Shown piece by piece: positions 54,771 to 63,879 of a DNA stretch of 64,000 nt. The notes below the pieces were generated by a model, which had not been told where the DNA came from, ran no database searches, and saw only the letters and a program-made list of their open reading frames with translations. The position numbers and the translations under genes were made by a program. Numbering within the stretch: the first letter of the stretch is position 1; each line of letters opens with the position of its first letter. This DNA comes from Siphonodentalium dalli (lineage: Eukaryota > Mollusca > Scaphopoda > Gadilida > Siphonodentaliidae). The stretch lies in NCBI GenBank assembly GCA_032622095.1, contig CP136069.1, positions 6,126,976 through 6,190,975 on the forward strand, in the 5' to 3' direction.

Positions 54771-54774
54771 ATTT

Positions 54775-55200
54775 GTGACCCGCCGTATCAAATCCAGTCG
54801 TAAGTCGGGATTTTTTTTACCCTGTGCCAATGTATTCTCTTATATAGGTCGCCTCGCATATATAAGAGAATGCATTGGCCTAACAATTTTTCACAATTTT
54901 AATAATTTGTTCTTGTATTCTTTAACAATTTTATAGTTTCACCCATACAGAGCCCCAGACAAACATGAGCAGACGACACTCTTCTATATGCTTCTATATA
55001 TGTGTGGGGCTCCCTGCAGGGTAATGGATGTTTTTTTATTTTATGTCCTAAAAATTGTAAGAAACATTTATTTAAAAAACATGATAAAAAATTGTTAGGC
55101 CAATGCATTCTCTTATGGTCGACTCGCATATATAAGAGAATGCATTGGCACAGGGTAAAAAAATTCCCGACTTACGACTGGATTTGATACGGCGGGTCAC
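54775..55200. mobile_element. Family B palindromic MITE, copy B5 (complete, palindromes shortened)
   Basis: 426 bp. ATTT precedes and follows (54771-54774 and 55201-55204). Because the ends are otherwise mirror images, this direct repeat shows a 4-bp target duplication. Both palindromes have lost their turns (TCTTATATAGGTCGCCTCG and CTTATGGTCGACTCGC). S hairpin at 54942-55020. Confidence 0.85.
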
Positions 55201-55237
55201 ATTTAAAAAAAAGCGCGTTTCATGTAATAAACAGTTA

Positions 55238-55372
55238 TCGCATTGTTTCTTGGTTGACATGAAGAATTGTCAGCCCTTGGAAGTCAATATTCACCTCGGC
55301 CTGCGGCCTTGATGAATATTGACTTTGTCGGGTTAACAATTCCTCGTGTCAACCTCGAAACAATGCGAAAAT
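55238..55372. repeat. Long hairpin (foldback element)
   Basis: CGCATTGTTTCTTGGTTGAC and GAATTGTCAGCCC pair with GTCAACCTCGAAACAATGCG and GGGTTAACAATTC. Inner arms AAGTCAATATTCA and TGAATATTGACTTT flank CCTCGGCCTGCGGCCTTGA. Confidence 0.75.
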
Positions 55373-55655
55373 TGTATAATGTCGGGTATGTGCGTGATGG
55401 ACATGTTCATTCTATACATAGGCCTATGTCGGGTATATGTATGTCGGGTATGCTAATGAACACTCGATGTATCGATTATTCCGCGCTCGTCGGCACGTGA
55501 GTGGATCGATATTCACTGATTATTCCATCCCTATTATCGTAGTATCGATTATCTACGAATATTCTCAAGGTTGTAGACATTCCATCTGCATGTGCATGTA
55601 GTCTATATATATCACTTCACTCTCGACATGATTCGAGGTTAAAGTCGTGTAGCCT

Positions 55656-55692
<37 letters not shown>

Positions 55693-55695
55693 CGA
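55656..55695. repeat. ATC microsatellite
   Basis: About a dozen ATC units. Confidence 0.9.
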
Positions 55696-55827
55696 TCATC
55701 ATCATCATATATACTTTATTGGCTTCCCTTGTCGGAGAGCATTAATGAATATATTACAGTTTGGTGTTACATACTATACAACTATACATATATTACAATA
55801 CTATAAGTTACGCGACGCTTATAGTGG

Positions 55828-55945
55828 TCGGATAAATTATGGTGTCATGTGAGGCGAAGTGAGATCAATATTAGGCGAGGCCGTAGGCCGAGCCTAATAG
55901 TGATCTCGATGAGCCTGACATGACACCATATCCGACCACTAAGCG
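55828..55945. repeat. Long hairpin (foldback element)
   Basis: GTGGTCGGATAAATTATGGTGTC-like left arm pairs with GACACCATATCCGACCAC. Inner arms GAGATCAATATTAGGC and GCCTAATAGTGATCTC surround GAGGCCGTAGGCCGAG. Similar in style to 55238-55372. Confidence 0.75.
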
Positions 55946-56255
55946 TACCGTTCCGTATTTATTATGTCAGTGGACAAAATCTAGCATATCCCTTTAATTT
56001 CTATTCACATTTTTGCCCTTGTTTTAAGCGCCATTTTTTGACGCCAAAATACAGAAAAAATATGCCCGAGGCGACTGAGTTTCTGGAAAAAAAAACAAGA
56101 TGGCGGATAAGTACCTAATATTGATTTCATATTAGGTCACCGACCTAATATGGGTCCATATACCGTCGCTATATATCGACGCTGATTAGCTAATTGCAAG
56201 AAAGTATAAAGTATTATCCAAACTCAAGTCGGCGCGATTGTCCCTTTAAAGGCAC
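55946..56255. other. No recognisable gene
   Basis: A small inverted pair on the word CCTAATA lies at 56115-56150; nothing else is supported. Confidence 0.45.
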
Positions 56256-56256
56256 G

Positions 56257-56405
56257 GGGGCAGGGGGGGGGCCGGAAAAAAACTGCGGGACACAACGTAC
56301 TGGGGGTGGGGTGGGGGTACCTATATAGGCGTAAAAAATTTACACGTAAATTTTTTCCTTATTCATTTAGGGGGGGGGGGGGGGGGTTGTCGGAAAAAAT
56401 CTGCA
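56257..56405. repeat. G-tract repeats with CGGAAAAAA words
   Basis: GGGGGGGGCCGGAAAAAAAC and a ~17-G run followed by TTGTCGGAAAAAATC suggest two diverged G-tract ends in the same direction. A similar pair, with ~16-G runs, lies at 57018-57168. Confidence 0.5.
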
Positions 56406-57015
56406 TGTAATTTTTTTCCAAATATGTATTTTCAGACTCACAACTTCAATTTTCTCTCATTTTATAGAATATTGATTAACCTTAATATCCAAATCATATA
56501 TCCATGAGTAGTACAATCCACCTAAAACAATTTTGGATAACCACTGTCTTGGTTTACATGTGATATTGACCCCATTAACCCTCTTAATAATGCCGACTAT
56601 GTCAGTGTCTACTGTCGACCAGTCGAATGCAGAATTCTACCCTGCGATCGCTTATCTGGCAAATTTTTACTGCAGAACTATCCCATGTATTAAACAATTT
56701 CTCCTCCAATGGTATCAGAAAACAGTTATATGCTGGTATCTCACTCATCTCATTTGCATCTTTTTCAAAGTCGAGGTAATGACTAGTTGTCATTTTTTAA
56801 AGTGCATACAAAGCGTTGCGATCACCAATATACATGTTTGTACATGTCATGACATCACGAGGTACAAATCTGCGTTCTACTGGTAGACAATGACCATTTT
56901 AGTCATAATAATCTAAACTAAGTTACCAAGCACCTTCTCGTGAATTGTATGCTCCGGTGTTTTTTTTTCGGTTTCCGGTCAAACCGAGTTGTTGTCCGGC
57001 TGGGGTAGATTTGAT
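56406..57015. other. No recognisable gene
   Basis: A 117-codon plus frame (56533-56886) and a 63-codon frame on the other strand carry no domain I recognise; the plus frame is rich in Cys, Ile and Thr. Treated as non-coding. Confidence 0.45.
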
Positions 57016-57017
57016 TT

Positions 57018-57170
57018 TTCTGGGGGGGGGGGGCAAATGGTCAGTGGAAAAAAACAGTTTTTGCTGTTTGGGGGGGGGGGGGGGGTACCCAAACCGAAGA
57101 AAACAGTTTTTCCACCCTGTGTCTGCAGTTTTTTCCGCCCCCCGCCCCCTGCGGGGGGGGGGGGGGGCTT
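57018..57170. repeat. G/C-tract cluster
   Basis: Three G runs of 12-17 bases (57020, 57070 and 57155), with GGAAAAAAACAG and CAGTTTTTTCCGCC words between. The Gly- and Pro-rich open frames here are artefacts. Confidence 0.75.
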
Positions 57171-57177
57171 AATTGTC

Positions 57178-57362
57178 GAAAATATTCATATTTGTTCCAA
57201 ACACCGTATAAACAGAAAAACAATAAAACGCATACAGTTTCGTTCATATATATATACCGTGACCATCGCGTAAACAGCATGTTATCATAAATACCTACTA
57301 TATTTTACCCAAGCAAGAGCCTGATTGTGTTACAGAAGACAGCACAATGCTACTGGCTAATA
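57178..57362 (+). repeat. Dispersed repeat H, left part
   Basis: AATATTCATATTTGTTCC, GAGCCTGATTGTGTTACAGA and GCACAATGCTACTGGCTAAT correspond to 40360-40545. The repeat is then interrupted and resumes at 57946. Confidence 0.6.
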
Positions 57363-57945
57363 AGCCTTTTTGCTGGGTCGCGATTTTCAAGATGGCCGAT
57401 GGTTCTATATGGTCCGATTCCTAGCTTTTTATCCAACCCACCGGTAAAAGCCGGTAAAAGGTCAAAGTTGAGAAGTAGCATCCATTTGTTTACATTCGAC
57501 AGCTGAGTGGGAGAATTTTTTATCAACATTTTATGGCTTAATTTCATTTATTCTGAGTGCAACTACGTGTTTAAGAATTGTTTTGTGGCCATGTCATCTA
57601 TAGAGTTAGGATCTGGTGACGATGCAGACATTCAGACGCCCTTGTTTTGTCAACGAACTTCCCACAAGTAAAGTTACTGATAAATAGCGAGTTCTTGCGT
57701 TAAAAAATAACTCAAAAACATACGTGATACATCCAATCCATCTACTGTGCGAAACCTACGTATTGTATGTATCCAGGGTGAGTGTTTAATTAGTTTTATG
57801 AAGTTCTCGCACCTGCGATTCGGTAACGACCTGTTGCTATTTTATTTTGGGAATTCCCAGACTGGAGCCGTATGCTAAAAATAGATGCTACTTGTTAACT
57901 TTGACCTCCGGAGACCAAATGGCGGATTCACCGCGACTAAGTGAA
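57363..57945. mobile_element. Inverted-repeat element M inserted in repeat H
   Basis: Left GGGTCGCGATTTTCAAGATG, GGTCAAAGTTGAGAAGTAGC and ATCCAT pair with right GATGCTACTTGTTAACTTTG, ACCTCC, AAATGGCGGATTCACCGCGA. The arms are ~100 bp but diverged, with a ~380-bp interior. It sits where copy 40330-40810 of repeat H is continuous, so it is an insertion. Confidence 0.6.
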
Positions 57946-58255
57946 GTCACTTATCACACACAAATGGCATAAGCGCTCTTTTTATAGTTCCATATCAGGA
58001 ATTCGCCAACAAAGAACGCTCTTTATGTTTACCATCATAATATAAACAAACACCAGAAAAGTAACTTGTTATGCTTTTGTTTACATAACAATGGTCAAAG
58101 ATATCACAATAACATACTGTTTATGCGATATTTCTTATTTGTATACGGACAAAGTCGGTCTACATTTTGATGTTCTTTCTGTTTGTGGCGGTTTTTGAGG
58201 GGTGAAAATATCTTCACAGCATACCCACCACCAAGGCCAACCGTACCTTTAACCA
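57946..58255 (+). repeat. Dispersed repeat H, right part
   Basis: TATCACACACAAATGGCATA, AACGCTCTTTATGTTTACCA, CTTTTGTTTACATAACAATG and CATACTGTTTATGCGATATT, in the same order as 40548-40760. Confidence 0.6.
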
Positions 58256-58347
58256 TATAGTACACATCGGGAAGAGGAAAACAGCAGTGTCAATAACAAT
58301 AATTATTGCATCTCTGTGTATATAGCGCAATAACATCATGATCATCA

Positions 58348-58673
58348 TGGGGGCCTCGATGGCTCAGTCGGTTAGGGGTACAACTCCAAGCCGTCTCGCC
58401 CTCTAGCGCTGGCGATGAGAGTTCAAATCCACATGTGTCCATGATGGACTTTGTAACTCGAAATCGTTATCTGGTGGAGTTGCCAGTTATTCGCTGATGG
58501 CCGGTGGTTTGCTGCACATGGTCAACCGAGTTTATCAGCCATTGAAATCACTGTTAGATTAGCCGTCAGTATGCGGATTTCACCCACCACTAAAACTGGC
58601 AATGTCGTGATATGGCCTTAGACACTGAAAGCGACATTAAACCCCAATCAATCAATAATCAATCAATCAATCG
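58348..58673 (+). mobile_element. tRNA-derived SINE
   Basis: The head has an RNA polymerase III A box (ATGGCTCAGTCGG near 58359-58371) and B box (GAGTTCAAATCC, 58419-58430), the layout of a tRNA-derived SINE. A ~200-bp body follows (GCTGATGGCCGGTGGTTTGC, TTATCAGCCATTGAAA). The tail ATTAAACCCCAATCAATCAA is followed by more AATC units (to 58673). ATCATCAT lies on both sides and may be the target duplication. The body also occurs at 8520-8590. It is not a functional tRNA gene: the acceptor stem does not close. Confidence 0.8.
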
Positions 58674-58944
58674 TGATAATCATCATATTTTATCGGAACA
58701 AGTCTTTCTAATTTGAGACATTCCCATGAAATACGATTAAAATGTGTTGGATTAAGACACGTGAATTTAGAGTTCATTTTGGTGTAACAATGGTTGCAAA
58801 ATGCGAAATTTCGTTATTGCTGAACTATACCAATAATGAATATTATAACAAAGTTTATCTACATGTATACTCACGGATAATATATACGGTCTATATTCAG
58901 AATACGGCGGTGATATCACCACCCATCACCAGAGACGTGGCAAC

Positions 58945-59149
58945 AGGAGGGTGTATTCTCTATATATATCTGAGTTCCTATATATAGGGCGCCTCACATA
59001 TATATTAGAGAATACATTAGCCTGACAATAGTTACCTCGATCTTGTAAGCCAGCGCATTATCTTATATATGGGAGACTCGCATATATAAGAGAATGCACT
59101 GGCAAAAGGTCTTTAATGCTGCACCAGCGCAGCTCCCTTCACGAAGGGG
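58945..59149. mobile_element. Family C palindromic MITE, diverged copy C6
   Basis: Decayed palindromes (58950-59020 and 59045-59103) with a TGCTGCACCAGCGCAGCTCC right arm like C5, ending CACGAAGGGG before TTAA (59150-59153). Confidence 0.55.
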
Positions 59150-59167
59150 TTAATATCAACAGTTATA

Positions 59168-59258
59168 CTGCCTCCCCCGCATGCATTCTTCATCCCCAAA
59201 GAGAATGCATTGGCACAGGGATTTCGCAAATTTTTAAGAAGCTCCAGTCATAAAAGGG
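59168..59258. mobile_element. Family C right-end fragment C7
   Basis: A short hairpin GCATGCATTCTTC ... GAGAATGCATTGGC, then CACAGGGATTTCGCAAATTT, AGAAGCTCCAGTCATAAAAG and GG, followed by TTAA (59259-59262). A near twin is at 61709-61790. Confidence 0.55.
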
Positions 59259-59264
59259 TTAAGC

Positions 59265-60415
59265 ATATGCGGTATCTTCACCCCCACGGAGACCTCCTCC
59301 CATACGCGGTATCTTCACCTCCACGGAGACCCCCTCCCATACGCGGTATCTTCACCCCCCACGGAGACCCCCTCCCCATACGCGGTATCTTCACCTCCAC
59401 GGAGACCCCCCTCCCATACACGGTATTTTCACCTCACGGAGACCCCCCTCCCATATGCGGTATCTTCACCCCATGGAGACCCCCCTCCCATACGCGGTAT
59501 CTTCACTCCCACGGAGACCCCCTCCCCATACGCGGTATCTTCACTCCCACGGAGACCCCCTCCCATACGCGGTATCTTCACCTCCACGGAGACCCCCCTC
59601 CATACGCGGTATTTTCACCTCACGGAGACCCCCCTCCCATATGCGGTATCTTCACCCCATGGAGACCCCCTCCCATACACGGTATCTTCACACCCACGGA
59701 GACCCCCCTCTCTCATGCACGGTATCTTCAACCCCACGGAGACCCCCCTCTCATACACGGTATCTTCACCCCACGGAGACCCCCTCCCATACGCGGTATC
59801 ATCACCCCCACGGAGACCCCCCTCTCTCATGTACGGTATCTTCAACCCCACGGAGACCCCCTCTCATATACGGTATCTTCACCCCCACGGAGATCCCCTC
59901 TCCCATACGCGGTATCTTCACCCCCATGGAGACCCCCTCCCATACGCGGTATCTTCACCCCCACGGAGACCCCCCTCCCATACACGGTATCTTCACACCC
60001 CACAGAGACCCCCTCCCATACGCGGTATATTCACCCCCACGGAGACCCCCTCTCATACGCGGTATCTTCACCACCACAGAGACCACTCTCTCATACGCGG
60101 TATCTTCACCCCCACAGAGACCCCCCTCCCATATGCGGTATCTTCACCCCGCGGAGACCCCCTCTCATACACGGTATCTTCACTCACACGGAGACCCCCT
60201 GCCCATACGCGGTATCTTCACCCCCCCACAGAGACCCCCTCTCTCATGCACGGTATCTTCACACCCACGGAGACCCCCTCCCATACGCGGTATCTTCACC
60301 CCCATTGAGACCCCATCCCATACGCGGTATCTTCATCCCACGGAGACCCCCCCCCCCTCCCATACGCGGTATCTTCACCCCACGGAGACCCCCCCCCCTC
60401 CATATGCGCACACAC
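59265..60415. repeat. C-rich 38-bp minisatellite (~30 units)
   Basis: Unit: CATACGCGGTATCTTCACCC then CCACGGAGACCCCCTCCC, 36-40 bp with C-run length changes. Long Pro/His/Thr-rich frames (for example 59210-60616) shift between repeats and are not proteins. Confidence 0.9.
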
Positions 60416-61095
60416 GGAGATACGAAGATTGAGAATAGAGAGTGCGCACGACTGGCGACTGGCGGCAGTATAATGGTTAATATATACAGCGGCATCTTCA
60501 GCCCCTCCCCCACTACACCCACGCGGAGAGCCCCCTCCCCCACCACACCCACGCGGAGAGCCCCCTCCCCCACTACACCCACGGATATTGTAGATAAAGT
60601 GTGTAATAACTGTTGATACTGAGCGGCCGCACAGGAGACCCCCCCCCCCACACCCACGGATATTTGAGAATAGTGTGGCGGGCGGTAGTATGAGGGTTGA
60701 TATTCAGCATACGGCGGCATCATCACCCCCTCCCCGCCCCCGCACACGGAGACCCCCCCCCCCCACAGAGACCCCCAACACCGACGGAGATTGGAGATAA
60801 AGTGTGTGACGGTTGATATTGACCATATGGTTGCACCGCCACCCCCCCCCCCCCCACACACACGGACCCCCCCCCACACCGACGGAGATTGGAGATAAAG
60901 TGTGCGGCGGGCGGCAGTATGACGGTTGATATTCACCATACGGCGGCATCGTCGCCCCACCCCCCCCCCGCCTCGGCACATGGAGACCCCCCCCCCCCCC
61001 CCCACGGAGACCCCTCCCCCACACCACACCGACGGAGATTGGAGATAAAGTGTGTGGCGGGCGGCAGTATAACGGTTGATAATGACCATACGGCG
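60416..61095. repeat. ~120-150-bp GC-rich repeat, about 5 units
   Basis: Units carry GGCGGGCGGCAGTATGACGG, TTGATATTCACCATACGGCG, a long C run, CACGGAGACC, and CACCGACGGAGATTGGAGAT AAAGTGTG. A three-unit ~30-bp repeat (CCCCTCCCCCACTACACCCA, CGCGGAGAG) lies at 60499-60585. It seems to grow out of the neighbouring 38-bp unit (shared CACGGAGACC). Confidence 0.75.
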
Positions 61096-61298
61096 GCGTC
61101 CTCGCTCTGGTGGAATGCATCATTCGAATCTCGGGGAAGCTTCTCTTCGATCGATCAGCCGGCTCCTATATTAAGGTACCACGATCGATAACTTGAGTTT
61201 TATGCATTGTATCGGCCCGGCATGCGGGGAAACACGCCAACTCAATCTCCTATTGAGGCGGCATTCTACATCAGCCGGACGATGAGTATCACCATACA

Positions 61299-61326
61299 GT
61301 AATGCTCTAAACAATCGATTCCTTAA
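61299..61326. mobile_element. Family D element D4, left piece
   Basis: CAGTAATGCTCTAAACAATC and GATTCCTTAA form the left end of a family D hairpin that is interrupted by element E2 at its TTAA. Confidence 0.7.
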
Positions 61327-61671
61327 AGGGGTACTGTACACTAAATCCGGCCATTTTTTGGGACCATCTCCTTTTATACTCAACAGAATATATGCAACAA
61401 ATTAATAAATTTGAGTCATTGATTAGTGCAAAATAGACTCATTTACCGTATACGAACTATACAAACAACATGGTAATTATAACGAAAATGAATTTATGAC
61501 TCCAGCCATAAATTCATTTTCATTATAATTACCATGGTGTTTACTTCGGAGTGTGTTTTGCAATAATTTGCACTAATCCATGGCTCAAATTCGTTAATTT
61601 GTTGCATATATTCTGTTCAGTATAAAAGGAGATAGTCCAATAAATGGCCGGATTTAGTGTACAGTACCCAT
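61327..61671. mobile_element. Element E, complete copy E2, nested in D4
   Basis: 345 bp. AGGGGTACTGTACACTAAAT on the left and ATTTAGTGTACAGTACCCAT on the right; nearly the whole element folds back on itself around CATAAATTCATTTTC. TTAA on both sides (61323-61326, 61672-61675) is the split TTAA of the interrupted D element, so this is a direct view of TTAA target duplication. Confidence 0.85.
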
Positions 61672-61675
61672 TTAA

Positions 61676-61845
61676 CCACAGCAGAATTATGGGTAACTTT
61701 TCAGGATTCAGGATTATACTGCCTCCCCCGCATGCATTCTTTATTCCCAAAGAGAATGCATTGGCACAGGGTGTTCGCAAATCCTTAAAAGTTACCCATA
61801 ATTCTGCTGCGGTTAAGGAGTCGATTATTTAGGGCATTAGTGTAT
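61676..61845. mobile_element. Family D element D4, right piece, with inner family C fragment
   Basis: CCACAGCAGAATTATGGGTA and TTTTCAGGATT form the rest of the left arm. At the turn sits a family C fragment (61709-61790, TATACTGCCTCCCCCGCATG ... GGGTGTTCGCAAAT). The right arm follows: AAAAGTTACCCATAATTCTG ... TTATTTAGGGCATTAGTGTA. Family B copy B6 begins immediately after. Confidence 0.7.
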
Positions 61846-62282
61846 GTGACCCGCCATATCAAATCCAGTCGTAAGTCGGGATTTTTTTTACCCTGTGGCA
61901 ATGCATTCTCTTATATAAGCGAGTCGACCATAGGTCGCCTCGCATATATAAGAGAATGCATTTACCTAACAATTTTTTACAATTTTAATAATTTGTTCTT
62001 CTATTCTTTAACAATTTTATAATTTCACCCATACAGAGCCCCAGACAAACATGAGCAGACGACACTCTTCTATATGCTTCTATATATGTGTGGGGCTCCC
62101 TGCAGGGTAATGGATGTTTTTTATTTTATGTCCTAAAAATTGTAAGAAACATTTATTTAAAAAACATGATAAAAAATTGTTAGGCCAATGCATTCTCTTA
62201 TCGACTCGCATATATAAGAGAATGCATTGGCACAGGGTAAAAACAATCCCGACTTACGACTGGATTTGATATGGCGGGTCAC
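61846..62282. mobile_element. Family B palindromic MITE, copy B6 (complete)
   Basis: 437 bp, GTGACCC ... GGGTCAC. First palindrome complete (61897-61964); the second has lost its turn (CTTATCGACTCGC). S hairpin at 62025-62105. Flanks GTAT and ATAT. Confidence 0.8.
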
Positions 62283-62326
62283 ATATAGTTATACTCACTC
62301 TGGATTCAGTAATCATCTTTTGTGCA

Positions 62327-62442
62327 TGAAAAGGGGAGAGCTTTCCGATGAATGGCAACAAGCCATATTTCCGACTATATCCTGAAAAGTTACCCATAAT
62401 TCTGCTGTGGTTAAGGAGTCGATTATTTAGGGCATTACTGTA
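62327..62442 (-). mobile_element. Family D element, half copy D5
   Basis: GGGGAGAGCTTTCCGATGAA, AACAAGCCATATTTCCGAC, CCTGAAAAGTTACCCATAAT, and the end TTATTTAGGGCATTACTGTA. It matches D1 and, reversed, D3. Confidence 0.7.
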
Positions 62443-62506
62443 AGAAATTAGGAAATGTTTAGATAATAAGTTATCATGACATGAATCTCTACTATATACA
62501 GCTAAC

Positions 62507-62587
62507 GCCCATAGAGAGCCCCACACAGATAGAAGGATCTATTACTGACTGTCGTCTGTCAGTGTCTGTGAGGGACACCATACGGGT
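62507..62587. mobile_element. S hairpin element S4 (diverged)
   Basis: GCCCATAGAGAGCCCCACAC, CTGTCGTCTGTCAG at the turn, and GTGAGGGACACCATACGGG. Confidence 0.5.
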
Positions 62588-62711
62588 GTATATGTGTTTA
62601 GAGCATTACTGTAGATGGCAGTCGGAAGAAAACCTCATTACACATCGCCTGTATTCATACGCCTGTATTCATAGTCCGGGTTCTATATGCTACACCACAT
62701 GCTGAAGATTC

Positions 62712-63195
62712 TTACCTATAGTGTGTCTGTCATTTACAGACTGAGGTCCCCAGAGGGTGAATTTAGTGACGTTACCCCACACAGCGGGCTAGCATCTCCA
62801 AATTTACTCTCTTGGGACCTCATTCTGCATGGCCTCATCTGGTATGGGAGACATAATTATAGACTCAGATTGAAGATCCGAAATGGTGAATATTGTGATG
62901 TACATCCAATGGGAACCTCAATTATGCAATATGTCCTCTGCCTATTTGGGGATATAGAGAAACTAAACTAAAAAATATATAGAATCTACATGTATGTGAA
63001 GAAGTTTCTATAAAAAAATTTATGATAAAGAAACTTTTCGGAGAATATGAGGCCTATAAGCAGAATGAGGTCCACGGAGGGTGAATTTGGTGATGCTAGC
63101 CCGCTATGCGGGATAGCGTCACTAAATTCATCCTATGGGAACCTCATTCTGCAAATGACAGGCATACTAAACTATATAAAGGCTTGATACGATAC
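62712..63195. mobile_element. Foldback family F, long copy F5
   Basis: AGTGTGTCTGTCATTTACAG opens a first module (GGTCCCCAGAGGGTG ... CTCTTGGGACCTC). Then comes a middle part with GGTATGGGAGACATAATTAT and GGTGAATATTGTGATGTACA, and a second module (GAGGTCCACGGAGGGTG ... ATCCTATGGGAACC) ending GCAAATGACAGGCATACTAA. Same plan as F1. The 94-codon frame at 62687-62971 runs through non-coding repeat. Confidence 0.7.
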
Positions 63196-63269
63196 TAGAA
63201 CATTCCAACTGTTGAACATTCAGATTGAAGTTGTTGAGATTGCATATCGTGGCAGTAAACGGTCGACAC

Positions 63270-63865
63270 GTATCACTACTATCCAATCTCTACCAGAGCG
63301 CACCAGTCATCCTTTCTGACTCTGTAACCGCCTGGGTACTAGTCCGTGTTTCCATATTTAGCATGAGATTTTTCCAACAAAAATGGCGAAACCCGATCAC
63401 TGCAAAGTCAAATTTTCCATGTGCTTTGAGAACAATTCCCGCACTAAAACATAATCACAGAATGGAAAATCAGAGCGGTAGTTTTGTTGACGATTTTCGC
63501 AAGCTACTCGTCAAAATTGCAGCAAATTATAATTTAGAACTCTTGTGTTTGACTTGCCGTTCGAGTTGTGACAATGTCGTACACATGCGTTTATACTTTG
63601 ATGTATATATAAAAATAATCGGAGAACCGAATCACACCGTTTCAAAATATAGTTCTTCGGTCTTAGTGGGACTTTTTGAAGGTCCAAAATTTATACAATT
63701 TTTCTCTCGATATTTTGTGCGCTTAACAAGGGCAGCATGTTGCTCTGTTCGCTTAGTATATATTTTAATATCACGGAAGTCCACCAAATGTGGGTAAAAT
63801 GTCGCCGGTAACAGCGGTCTTACCGAGTCATCAAGGGAGGTAAACCATGATGGAGTTTGACCCAA
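63270..63865 (+). repeat. Dispersed repeat J, copy 2
   Basis: Direct-orientation relative of 4790-5400. The open plus frame (63225-63797, 190 codons) is broken in copy 1, and the minus frame open in copy 1 is broken here, so I do not call a gene. Confidence 0.7.
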
Positions 63866-63879
63866 GCCTACAAATATGG

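Noticed and set aside
58348-58440. Functional tRNA gene
   Set aside because: A and B boxes are present, but the acceptor stem does not close. It continues into a SINE body and AATC tail.
59210-60616. 468-codon Pro/His/Thr-rich open frame
   Set aside because: It is a read-through of the 38-bp C-rich minisatellite. Overlapping frames on both strands are also open, unit lengths vary, and no domain is present.
63225-63797. 190-codon plus-strand frame
   Set aside because: It lies in repeat J. The related copy at 4790-5400 does not keep this frame, and its own long frame is on the other strand.
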